Origin: Bacillota bacterium
GTDB taxonomy: Bacteria > Bacillota > UBA4882 > UBA10575
Direction: 5' to 3'
DNA length: 64,000 nucleotides
Assembly (NCBI GenBank): GCA_012839115.1
Contig: DUNX01000038.1
Location: 1 to 64,000 of the forward strand
The first letter of the stretch is position 1. Every line of letters starts with the position of its first letter. The notes beneath the pieces are model-generated. The model did no database searches and was not told the origin of the DNA. It was given only the letters and a program-made list of their open reading frames with translations. The position numbers and the translations under genes were made by a program. Below, piece by piece: positions 44,509 through 51,806 of this stretch.

Positions 44509-47313
44509 TTACTTGATTATTTCCCCTTCAAACCAGAAGGTTTTTTCCTTACCGGTATCGATGATGAATTTCCAAACGCCGTCAGCGTCCGGTTTTCCTT
44601 TAATCTCTTTTTTCCGCGCCCCGGTTGGATCCAGGGCATACAGGCGCAGGCTTGTTCCTGCCGGCGGTTGAAAAGATGCTGATAAACGGACCGGCCGGAT
44701 CCGCGGCGGCGCCTGCCCCCAACGGTCGTCGACGGAGTTTTGTTCTTTGTTCCAGCGCATGCCGGTATTACGGTGCTCGCTCCAGACGGTGAAGAGGAAG
44801 TTTTCTGATGCTTGCGACATTAGTGACGTTGGCGACTGTTGCGTCGCTGGTGTATCTTCCGCCACCGGCCACCGCCCACCGGCCGGCTGCAAGAGGACGG
44901 CACAGTGGTCCGGGCTTTTTTCTTCCAGATGAAAACTCCAGGCGGGGAAGGAGAAGGTTCTGTTCTGCAAAAATCCCACGGCGCCTGTAACCGCCGGTCC
45001 ACGCAACTCCAGGAAAGCCCGGGCCGGGTCGTTCCGGTCCCAGATCAGTTGTTGATGGTCGGAGACCACCCGTTCCTCAGGCACCGGCCGGGATAGATCG
45101 CCCCCGGGCGGCGCAGCAAAGGAAGTGATCCGGAGTTGGTGGATGAGGGCATTGGCCCGGTCAAAACCATGGGCGGTCAGGAAATAATCGGCCTCGGTTA
45201 GTCTTTCGGCGTACCCGGCGAATATCTCATCAAGGTTCAAGGAGAGAGCAATCTGCGACCGGGCCGGTTTGATCTGCCCGCCGAGGAAGATCCGGGAAGC
45301 CACCGGCAATTGGGCGGTCTTCACCGGGTTCCCGCAGAAGGCAAAGAAGGAAGTGGTGTATTTATTGGAAAATTCTTCGTAATCGCCGGCGTAGTCAAAA
45401 AGATAAACCGCATCCCAATCCTGGAAGGCCGCAAAGGCGGCGATGAGGAGCGGCGCTTCCAGGGCGTAACGATTGGGAAAACTCTGGTTATATTCGCTAA
45501 GGGTGAAGGGTTTCCCCTCTACCGCCATGGCGGCCAACCGGCAAAGCCGGTCCAGGGAATTGATCTGCGGGGTATTGTTAATGACCCATCCCCGGGGCGA
45601 CCAGGATGGCACCGCCGGCCACCAGGGATGATCCCAGTAGTAGTGGCTGTCGATGAAGTCCATCTCCGACTGGGCGGCAATGTCGCCCAGAAAGGCCCAC
45701 CAGGGAGCGGTACCGGTGACCAAGGCTTTGACCCCGAGTTCCTCCTTAATATAACGGCGCATCTGGGTAAAGTAGGACCTGTCCAATTCATAGTAGAAGC
45801 GGAGGAGATCCAAGAGGCGGTTCTCCGCGTAGCGGCCGAAACCGGAACGGAGCGGACGGGTGATGTTTCCCAAGACCAGGCTCTCACCGGCTTCAAGGAT
45901 AACCGGCGCCGTCTCCCTGAATTCCACCCGGTCAATCCAGATGGTGTTTGTGCTATCACCCAGGTTAAAGGTGATCCGGGCTTCCCGCTCATCGGTGGTA
46001 TTCGCCATGAACGAGGCCCGGTACTGCCGCCAGGTGGTATCCAGGGAAAACTCTTTACTCAATCCGAAATTCTGCCACGGCGGGGCCCCTTTCATCATCG
46101 AGAGGTTAATTTTTCCGGGTTTTCTTGCCCGGGCCCAAAAAGAGATCTCATAACGCTGGCCGTGAAGAATGGCGTGCCTGCCCTGCATCAATTGGACATG
46201 CCAGTCGACACCATCGGAGGTGACCTTGATCTCGGCAGCCGGACCCCCACCGGGGCCGGTCTTCTCTTTAATCTCCCAAGTCATACGGGCCTTTTCTAAG
46301 GCTTGGGCCTGCCATTCCGCCTTTCCCCTGCTAAAATCGCTGTTCCGGACAAGGTTGGTGAGATCGGGAGAGGGCAGACCCGGATCCCAGGCAGCGGCCA
46401 GTTCCTCGTCGGTACCGTATTTATCCTTTAGCCATTGGTTCCATAAAGCATCCAATTCCCGGCTGTATTCTTCCGGGAGAACATCTTTTTTCCCGGGGAT
46501 ATAATTGATCTCGCCATCGGTCAAAAGACTCCCAAAGAGAGAATCTTCGTTAGTGATCTCCACACAGAAGACCACCGGGTCCTCGGCATAAGTCAGGCCG
46601 GTATAGAGGTTTTTGCGCGTCAATAACTGCGCGGCGTAATCCTTTTGCAGGGCAATCATCTGCGGGTTATAATGGGAAACACCACGGAAAAAACGGTTAT
46701 CGGTGAAAAGATGCGTACTGGAAAGGCCGTCGCCCGGGCCAAAATTACGGGCGACCTTGAGGTTGATGTTGACATAGATCCCGTGGCGTTTCAACTGATA
46801 GACAAGGTAATCCCAGCGGTCCAATTGTCCGGGGTCCAGATGTTGCGTATCACGGGGGAAATATCGCGGGTCCCAGATTCCCCGCGGAGCCGCATAATAG
46901 TCCATGTGGTGAAAGCGGACCACATTCACACCAAGCTTGGCGAGGCGGGCGGCGACTTTCTCCGCCCGGTCCTTGGTGGGGAAGTTGGCCCCGAAAGTAA
47001 AATTAACCCCCCAAAACTTCGCCCGGCGCCCGGTTTTAGTAAAGTAGAAATGGCCGTCGGCGCCGGCGCAGACATGGCCCCGGCTGTCAATGACCGTCGC
47101 CGGATCCTGCCCTGGATAATCAAGGAGCAGGTACGAAGCATCGACAATGGTGGGTGTTGCATCGTCCCATGGCAAGACAAAGGGAAACCAGTTGTCTTGG
47201 GCCAGCAGCGGCGGGTGGTACCAAAAACTAACGAGCAATCCGAAACCCAGCAGCAACCAGAGGCCACCCTTCCAGCCCGGCCGGGCGACTCGCGGGCGTA
47301 TGCGAAATCTCAT
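44509..47313 (-). CDS. secreted multidomain glycoside hydrolase with inserted carbohydrate-binding module
   Basis: 934 residues. A basic N-terminus and hydrophobic span (WLLLGFGLLVSFWY) ending near LLAQDN form a signal peptide or anchor. A TIM-barrel half follows (KFWGVNFTFGANFP, LGVNVVRFHHMD), with VEITNEDSLFG giving Glu256 as acid/base candidate. Residues ~320-468 look like a CBM4/9-type jelly roll (NLVRNSDFSRGKAEWQAQA, GQRYEISFWARA). The barrel resumes, with FTLSEYNQSFPN giving Glu607 as nucleophile candidate, then beta domains. It is clan GH-A-like; family and substrate are unclear. GAAGGAGAGG precedes the ATG. Likely a plant-polysaccharide or cell-wall enzyme. Confidence 0.8.
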   Translation of the reverse strand: MRFRIRPRVARPGWKGGLWLLLGFGLLVSFWYHPPLLAQDNWFPFVLPWDDATPTIVDASYLLLDYPGQDPATVIDSRGHVCAGADGHFYFTKTGRRAKFWGVNFTFGANFPTKDRAEKVAARLAKLGVNVVRFHHMDYYAAPRGIWDPRYFPRDTQHLDPGQLDRWDYLVYQLKRHGIYVNINLKVARNFGPGDGLSSTHLFTDNRFFRGVSHYNPQMIALQKDYAAQLLTRKNLYTGLTYAEDPVVFCVEITNEDSLFGSLLTDGEINYIPGKKDVLPEEYSRELDALWNQWLKDKYGTDEELAAAWDPGLPSPDLTNLVRNSDFSRGKAEWQAQALEKARMTWEIKEKTGPGGGPAAEIKVTSDGVDWHVQLMQGRHAILHGQRYEISFWARARKPGKINLSMMKGAPPWQNFGLSKEFSLDTTWRQYRASFMANTTDEREARITFNLGDSTNTIWIDRVEFRETAPVILEAGESLVLGNITRPLRSGFGRYAENRLLDLLRFYYELDRSYFTQMRRYIKEELGVKALVTGTAPWWAFLGDIAAQSEMDFIDSHYYWDHPWWPAVPSWSPRGWVINNTPQINSLDRLCRLAAMAVEGKPFTLSEYNQSFPNRYALEAPLLIAAFAAFQDWDAVYLFDYAGDYEEFSNKYTTSFFAFCGNPVKTAQLPVASRIFLGGQIKPARSQIALSLNLDEIFAGYAERLTEADYFLTAHGFDRANALIHQLRITSFAAPPGGDLSRPVPEERVVSDHQQLIWDRNDPARAFLELRGPAVTGAVGFLQNRTFSFPAWSFHLEEKSPDHCAVLLQPAGGRWPVAEDTPATQQSPTSLMSQASENFLFTVWSEHRNTGMRWNKEQNSVDDRWGQAPPRIRPVRLSASFQPPAGTSLRLYALDPTGARKKEIKGKPDADGVWKFIIDTGKEKTFWFEGEIIK

Positions 47314-47500
47314 GGTTCAACCTCTCCTTCTTCGGTAATTAGTAAGTAAACAAGGGAAATAGCACATGGATTTGGCTGTTAATTAATGTTTTCGCACTTA
47401 AACACGGAATTCCTTTTTTCCTGTTGGTCAGGGCAGGACAGGAACAGGAGAATGGCAAAATCGTCACCGGACATCTCCTGCTTTTGCACCCCGTTCCGGC

Positions 47501-47529
47501 TTTACTGTCAAAGCCGGGCGTGGTATGAT
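47501..47529 (+). promoter_or_regulatory. possible promoter of the TrmH-family gene
   Basis: TTTACT (47501-47506), 17 bp, TATGAT (47524-47529). The transcript would start near 47536, just before a CCGTGTC/GACACGG hairpin (47541-47561), making GTG 47543 an unlikely start. Confidence 0.5.
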
Positions 47530-47629
47530 AAGATAACAACCCGTGTCAAGCATGGACACGGAGTGGCTATATACGAACGGAGCATACCAAGTAAACACCG
47601 GGTGTGACAGTCCGGAGGAGGGAAGGGCA

Positions 47630-48433
47630 ATCGCGGTTATAACCAGCAGGGATAATCCCTTGTTCAAGCTGTATAATTCGGTAAAAACCAATAGGGGCCG
47701 GAGAAAACACCGGTTGTTTTTGGTGGAAGGGCCGCACCTGGTAGAGGAGGCGTTCAAAGTTTCCTATCCCCTCCACAGTGTGTTGGTGGCGGAGGAGAAA
47801 TTTTTTTCCCGGCAAAGCTCCGGTTGGTTGTTACCCCTTTTGCAGCAGGCGGCGGCGAAAAGCATTCCCGTTTACCGGATGACTGGTGTTCTTTTCCGGG
47901 ATTTGGCGGAGACCGAAACCCCCCAGGGTATCCTGGCCTTGGCCATGTTTCCGGCGGAAGGGATGGAACTATCGGCGCCTACGGGATTTTTGGGGCTGCT
48001 CCTTAACGGTGTCCGGGACCCCGGTAATATCGGGATGATTATGCGGACCGCGTGGGCGGCGGGGGTTAAAGACCTATTCTTCACCCCCGGTACGGCAGAT
48101 CCTTACTCCGGGAAAGTTGTCAGGGCATCACAAGGCGGTATTTTCCATCTCCGCCTGCACCAGCGGCCGTTGTCCGCCTTTTTGAACTGGGCGAAGGAAG
48201 CCGCTGTCACCTGCTGGGTGGGTGATCCCCACGGGGGGACGAATTACCACCAGGCGGATTTTTCCGGCCCGGCCCTGTTTATTTTGGGCCACGAAACACA
48301 GGGACCGGAGAAAGCCGCCCGGGAAGGCGGGGAGCGTGTAAAAATACCGCTCCCCGGGGGCGCTGAATCCTTGAACGTCGCGGTCTCCGCCGGGATCCTC
48401 CTATATGAAGCCCTGCGCCAACGGACCAACTAG
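47630..48433 (+). CDS. TrmH/SpoU-family RNA 2'-O-methyltransferase
   Basis: A SPOUT methylase with a substrate-binding N-domain (ITSRDNPLFKLYNSVKTNRGR, then LFLVEGPHLVEEA) and the knot: LLLNGVRDPGNIGMIMRTAWAAG, FILGHETQGP, IPLPGGAESLNVAVSAGILLYEA. Homologues begin almost at ITSxxNP. The very strong AGGAGGG at 47616 points to a start near 47630, where only ATC (47630) or ATA (47639) exist; canonical in-frame starts (GTG 47543, ATG 47552, GTG 47564) lie upstream, within a hairpin and without ribosome sites. The target rRNA or tRNA is unknown. Confidence 0.88.
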   Translation: MAVITSRDNPLFKLYNSVKTNRGRRKHRLFLVEGPHLVEEAFKVSYPLHSVLVAEEKFFSRQSSGWLLPLLQQAAAKSIPVYRMTGVLFRDLAETETPQGILALAMFPAEGMELSAPTGFLGLLLNGVRDPGNIGMIMRTAWAAGVKDLFFTPGTADPYSGKVVRASQGGIFHLRLHQRPLSAFLNWAKEAAVTCWVGDPHGGTNYHQADFSGPALFILGHETQGPEKAAREGGERVKIPLPGGAESLNVAVSAGILLYEALRQRTN

Positions 48434-48530
48434 ACCCGCAGGCGAAGGCTGGAATTGACCGTGAACTCCTTCTAAAACCCGTTTTTCCGTCATAGTTTTA
48501 AAAAAGGGTCTCCGGAGGGAGGGAAAACGG

Positions 48531-49127
48531 GTGCGCGGGTTTTTCATCCTGTTCCTGGCGGTATTTCTGTGGAGCCTGGCTTTTTTTTCTTTATACTGTC
48601 TACAAGTTAGGAGAGCCGGGCTGCGGGAAACAGTTCTCCTCCTCAACCGGCTTTTTCTGGAAAAGAAGGGTTATTGCTGCGGAGAAGAAGAAAATTCTGT
48701 AGTGTTTCTGTTTCGCCTGGTTAGCAAAATGGGAGGGCTGCTTCTGACCGCCTGTACACTACGGTTTTTTTTGGTGCCGGATTATTACGGCTTCCTACTC
48801 TTGCTATTTATAGCCAGTGGGGTTTCTTTCGGTTGGTTGTATCTTTTCCGCCGTGCGCGCGCGTGGGCGGTGCCTGCGCCGGCGGCTTGGGAACGGATCT
48901 ATTCCTTACCCGAGGGATATGCGGTTTTTCTTGTCGCCCTGAACAAGAAGGAAGCTGAAGAAGACTGGATCGGGGCAACCTTATCCCAGCTGGATTTGAG
49001 GAAAAAAAACCTTTTGGTCCTGGCGATCTTGCGTTCAGGGAGACTGATTGTTTTCCCAAAAGGGCAAGAGGTTTTATCCGCCGGCGATCGCCTGCTGATC
49101 TTTGGCCGGAAAAACAACAACAATTGA
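48531..49127 (+). CDS. membrane protein with C-terminal TrkA-C (RCK_C) domain
   Basis: 198 residues. An N-terminal span ([21 protein letters not shown]), a short loop, two more hydrophobic stretches (~62-105) and then a soluble domain from ~125: [51 protein letters not shown], which is a clear TrkA-C fold. Such domains sense ligands (c-di-AMP in several Bacillota) in ion transporters. No pore domain is attached, so it may be a sensor or accessory subunit. GGAGGGAGGG precedes GTG 48531. The segment [13 protein letters not shown] is encoded by a 13-base alternating CpG tract. Confidence 0.75.
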   Translation: MRGFFILFLAVFLWSLAFFSLYCLQVRRAGLRETVLLLNRLFLEKKGYCCGEEENSVVFLFRLVSKMGGLLLTACTLRFFLVPDYYGFLLLLFIASGVSFGWLYLFRRARAWAVPAPAAWERIYSLPEGYAVFLVALNKKEAEEDWIGATLSQLDLRKKNLLVLAILRSGRLIVFPKGQEVLSAGDRLLIFGRKNNNN

Positions 49128-49182
49128 TACCAACTCTCCCTGGTTGCTTAAGGTCTGTAGTGACAGGAGAGTTTTTGCGATA

Positions 49183-49211
49183 TTGCTTTCTCCGGGAAGA
49201 TACAATATAAT
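49183..49211 (+). promoter_or_regulatory. promoter of mtrB
   Basis: TTGCTT (49183-49188), 17 bp, perfect TATAAT (49206-49211), 35 bp before the start. Confidence 0.7.
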
Positions 49212-49245
49212 GGAGGCAGCAGTAACAGAGGGAGAAGGTGGATTT

Positions 49246-49497
49246 ATGGAAGAAATTGGCCAACACAGCAATGAGATTTTTGGTGATTTTATTGTTGTTA
49301 AAGCCTTGGAAGACGGAGTCACCTTAATCGGCTTAACCCGGGGGAAGGAGACCAGGTTTCATCATACAGAAAAACTGGACAAGGGTGAAGTGATGATGGT
49401 GCAGTTTACTTTGCACACTTCAGCCATGAAGATCCGGGGGAAGGCGGAAATCCTGACCAAGCACGGGCGGTTGACCAGCGGGCGCGACGAAACCTAA
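49246..49497 (+). CDS. mtrB: trp RNA-binding attenuation protein TRAP (MtrB)
   Basis: 83 residues closely matching Bacillus [56 protein letters not shown]. By alignment from memory, the tryptophan contacts Thr25, Thr49, Thr52 and the RNA-contact Lys37, Lys56, Arg58 of Bacillus correspond to Thr31, Thr55, Thr58, Lys43, Lys62 and Arg64, all conserved. The 11-mer binds (G/U)AG repeats in trp leader RNA when loaded with tryptophan. GAGAAGGTGG supports ATG 49246. folE, its Bacillus partner gene, is absent; it is monocistronic with its own promoter and terminator. Confidence 0.92.
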   Translation: MEEIGQHSNEIFGDFIVVKALEDGVTLIGLTRGKETRFHHTEKLDKGEVMMVQFTLHTSAMKIRGKAEILTKHGRLTSGRDET

Positions 49498-49540
49498 AGA
49501 ACCGGGGGTTTCGAGATCTTACGCATCAGAACAGAATAAG

Positions 49541-49574
49541 GCGGGTAACGGCGTTCGGTTACCCGCTTTTTTTT
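49541..49574 (+). terminator. Rho-independent terminator after mtrB
   Basis: GCGGGTAAC/GTTACCCGC perfect 9-bp stem, 8-nt loop, then eight T. Confidence 0.92.
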
Positions 49575-49592
49575 AACCGTGGGTTGTCCCTC

Positions 49593-49627
49593 ATATTAAT
49601 ATTTTTGATATCTATATTAATATTTTT
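49593..49627. promoter_or_regulatory. two identical AT-rich 14-mers 21 bp apart upstream of the DUF2089 promoter
   Basis: ATATTAATATTTTT occurs at 49593-49606 and 49614-49627, exactly 21 bp (two helical turns) apart and 11 bp before the -35 box. Each copy contains the palindrome ATATTAATAT. The arrangement suits a cooperative regulator or an UP-element-like signal. Confidence 0.6.
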
Positions 49628-49637
49628 AATTTGCGTA

Positions 49638-49666
49638 TTGATTATTTTTATATAAGATGCTATACT
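49638..49666 (+). promoter_or_regulatory. promoter of the DUF2089-SHOCT-YvlD cluster
   Basis: TTGATT (49638-49643), 17 bp, TATACT (49661-49666), followed by a ~125-nt leader filled with alternating repeats. Confidence 0.7.
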
Positions 49667-49680
49667 GGGATTAATCCGTG

Positions 49681-49773
49681 CCCGCGTCGCGCATCCGTCA
49701 CACGCATCGCACATATGTCGCACGCATTACGCGTGGGTCGCGCACATATGGCGTACTTATGTCGCACGCATTA
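49681..49773 (+). repeat. array of TCGCAC/CATATG-type alternating repeats in the DUF2089 leader
   Basis: A 93-bp stretch made of GTCGCACGCAT, GTCGCGCAT, TCGCACATATG and ACGCGTG words. TATGTCGCACGCATTA is present twice exactly (49714-49729 and 49758-49773, 44 bp apart). It is non-coding leader between the promoter and the start codon. Confidence 0.7.
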
Positions 49774-49790
49774 TTTGTACGTGGGGGAAA

Positions 49791-50213
49791 ATGGAAGGAC
49801 AGGAAGTGATGATCATTAAGTACCAGGCGCCGGGGGCCTGTCCGGTGTGCGGGCATCCACTGGCCGTAACCAGGCTCTCTTGTCAGCATTGCCGCAGTAT
49901 CTTGGAGGGGGAATTTGCTTCCTGCCGCTTTTGCCAGTTACGCGAAGAGCAGCAGCGGTTTATTGAGGTTTTTATCAAGTGCCGGGGGAATATCAAAGAA
50001 GTCGAAAAAGAACTGGGAATCTCTTATCCTACGGTCCGGAGCCGTTTGGATGAGGTGATTATTGCCTTGGGCTATCCGGTAGACAAGACAGACCGGCAGG
50101 AAGAGGCGGAGGAACGCCTGGAGATCCTGGCTGCTTTGGAAAAGGGTGAGATCACTCCCTTGGAAGCGGCCAAACGGTTGCGTGCATACGCACGCAATAA
50201 AACCCACCGCTGA
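49791..50213 (+). CDS. DUF2089 zinc-ribbon/helix-turn-helix regulator
   Basis: 140 residues: an N-terminal zinc ribbon (CPVCGHPLAVTRLSCQHC, then CRFC), a helix-turn-helix (FIKCRGNIKEVEKELGISYPTVRSRLDEVI) and a C-terminal ERLEILAALEKGEITPLEAAKRLRA segment like a short SHOCT. It is probably the transcriptional regulator of the cluster. ATG 49791 and ATG 49809 (AGGAAGTG upstream) are both usable. The last codons (RAYARNKTHR) lie in an 18-base alternating, nearly palindromic tract. The next gene repeats the same C-terminal motif at its N-terminus. Confidence 0.88.
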   Translation: MEGQEVMIIKYQAPGACPVCGHPLAVTRLSCQHCRSILEGEFASCRFCQLREEQQRFIEVFIKCRGNIKEVEKELGISYPTVRSRLDEVIIALGYPVDKTDRQEEAEERLEILAALEKGEITPLEAAKRLRAYARNKTHR

Positions 50214-50267
50214 AAAAACCCCTTTATCAACTGGACAGCGCAGGCGCGCTAAGAAGGAGGGTGAAGA

Positions 50268-50696
50268 ATGAACAGTAGTGAAGAGCGGATGAGAATCATG
50301 AAAATGGTGGAAGAAGGGAAAATCAGCGCTGAAGAAGGGGTAGAGCTTTTAAAAGCTCTGGAAGGACCGGAACTACCGCTACAGGCAGCGAATTCCCCCG
50401 CCTCCGGTAACAACCGGTTTTTACGGGTGCGGGTAGAAGTGGGAAACGAAGTAAAGGTAAACATGAACATCCCTTTGCGCTTGGTGAGGGTATTTTCAAA
50501 AATAGCAGGGCAAGGGCTGAAGTTTATTCCCGAAGACGCCCGCAGGGAATTGGAGGCCAAGGGGATTGATTTGGCCGGTATTGATCTGGAAGAACTGGTG
50601 AAACAGATTGAGGAGGGTTTGACGGACGGAAAAATTATTGATGTCGATATTGATGAACCCGGTGAAAAGGTAAAGGTGGAGATTTATGTGGAGTAA
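50268..50696 (+). CDS. SHOCT-like/YvlB-type protein
   Basis: 142 residues. It starts with ERMRIMKMVEEGKISAEEGVELLKALEG, a short helical SHOCT-like module, followed by a linker, then FLRVRVEVGNEVKVNMNIPLRLVRVF and a C-terminal DGKIIDVDIDEPGEKVKVEIYVE beta part. This layout is found next to DUF2089 and YvlD genes in envelope-stress (yvl-like) clusters of Bacillota. No catalytic residues are evident; a scaffold or sensor role is inference. AAGGAGGGTG precedes the ATG. Confidence 0.8.
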   Translation: MNSSEERMRIMKMVEEGKISAEEGVELLKALEGPELPLQAANSPASGNNRFLRVRVEVGNEVKVNMNIPLRLVRVFSKIAGQGLKFIPEDARRELEAKGIDLAGIDLEELVKQIEEGLTDGKIIDVDIDEPGEKVKVEIYVE

Positions 50697-50787
50697 ACCT
50701 TGCGATGGTTGGGAAGAACCAGGCTGCTGGAGATTGAAACCGGAAATTTTTATTTTCTGGTAGATATTATCTAAAGGGGAGGGGGAA

Positions 50788-51111
50788 ATGTCCCAGATAG
50801 TTCTGAGGTTTTTAGTGAATGTGTTTGTAATTTACGTCGCCAGCCGGTTTTTTCGGGGTATTCAACTGGCGGCACCGGCGGCGGCGCTTTGGGCCGGATT
50901 GGCTTTGACCCTGGTCAACCTGTTGGTGCGTCCGGTTCTTTTCCTGCTCACTTTGCCGGTTAACCTTCTTACTCTCGGCCTTTTCACTTTTGTGATTAAT
51001 GCCTGGATGGTATTGCTGGCAAGCCGGCTGGTGGACGGTTTTCAGATTACGGGATTTAGGCCGGCCCTGCTTTTAGTGGTTATTATTCATATCTGCAATT
51101 TTTTCCTCTGA
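50788..51111 (+). CDS. YvlD/phage_holin_4_2-family membrane protein
   Basis: 107 residues with four hydrophobic segments (~4-22, 28-46, 50-70, 88-106) joined by short loops; the LVNLLVRPVLFLLTLPVNLLTLGLFTFVINAWMVLLAS core is typical of YvlD. Despite the Pfam name it is not evidence for a prophage. In Bacillus the yvlABCD operon responds to cell-envelope stress; here the PspC-like gene is missing. GGGGAGGGGG precedes ATG 50788. Confidence 0.88.
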   Translation: MSQIVLRFLVNVFVIYVASRFFRGIQLAAPAAALWAGLALTLVNLLVRPVLFLLTLPVNLLTLGLFTFVINAWMVLLASRLVDGFQITGFRPALLLVVIIHICNFFL

Positions 51112-51212
51112 TCTTCTTTACCCTGGAACTCTTGACGCTTGCGGTATGGCGCCGGCAGTTCCCGGCAGGAGTTCATCAGATAAAAGCCAGGGCCGGAAAA
51201 GGAGAGAGATAA

Positions 51213-51785
51213 ATGACAGAAGGGACAGTTGCATCAAGAAACATGAACCTGCGTATGACCGTCTACACAGCTTTATTTACAGCACTTATGATCATTGGCG
51301 GCTACATAAGCGTGCCGCTTCCTGCCGGGCCCGTGCCAATTGTTTTGGCGGATTTTTTCGTTATGGTAACCGGATTTTTTCTCGGGTTCAAATGGGGGTT
51401 GACCAGTGTTCTTCTTTATCTATCCTTGGGGGTACTCGGTTTGCCGGTATTTGCCGGTGGCAGGGCAGGTTTGGCGGTTCTATTCGGTCCGACCGGCGGT
51501 TTTTTGTTTGGCTATTTATTACTTGTAGCTTCCGTGGGCTTGCTTTCAAGCAAAGGAAAACCGTCAATTGCCAGGAATCTTACGGCTTTGGTTACCGGCA
51601 ACATCCTCTTGTATGGGGCGGGTGTACCTTGGCTGAAAGCAGTGATGAATCTGGGTTGGACCAGCGCCTTGGCTGCGGGATTAATCCCGTTTATACCGGG
51701 GATTATTATTAAAATAGCTGTTGCTTCCGGGTTAGTCCGTGCCTTCCTGCCCCGTTTTAAAGAAAGATTGGTTTCCTTTCAATAA
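51213..51785 (+). CDS. bioY: biotin ECF transporter substrate-binding protein BioY
   Basis: 190 residues, six spans: LFTALMIIGGYISVPLPAGPVPIVLADFFVMVTGFFLG with the PxPxxPVPIxL-type motif, LSLGVLGLPVFAGGRAGLAVLFGPTGGFLFGY (the GPTGGY-like biotin loop) and PFIPGIIIKIAVA. It binds biotin in the membrane and docks on the EcfA/EcfT module encoded next. AAAGGAGAGAG precedes ATG 51213. No BirA-like operator was recognised upstream. Confidence 0.93.
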   Translation: MTEGTVASRNMNLRMTVYTALFTALMIIGGYISVPLPAGPVPIVLADFFVMVTGFFLGFKWGLTSVLLYLSLGVLGLPVFAGGRAGLAVLFGPTGGFLFGYLLLVASVGLLSSKGKPSIARNLTALVTGNILLYGAGVPWLKAVMNLGWTSALAAGLIPFIPGIIIKIAVASGLVRAFLPRFKERLVSFQ

Positions 51786-51806
51786 AGCAACAAAGGTGAT
51801 AGAGAA

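Noticed and set aside
45310-46299. A 329-codon plus-strand ORF inside the 934-residue glycosidase
   Set aside because: It is a shadow of high-GC third positions on the opposite strand; the product has no family resemblance.
49681-49773. A CRISPR array or attachment site
   Set aside because: Repeats are short, overlapping and irregular, with no unique spacers of constant length and no cas or integrase genes.
50788-51111. A prophage, suggested by the phage-holin family name of the YvlD protein
   Set aside because: No phage structural, integrase or lysis genes are nearby; the protein sits in a yvl-like chromosomal cluster.
51112-51212. A BirA operator before bioY
   Set aside because: No TTGTAAAC-type inverted repeat is visible in the 100-bp gap.
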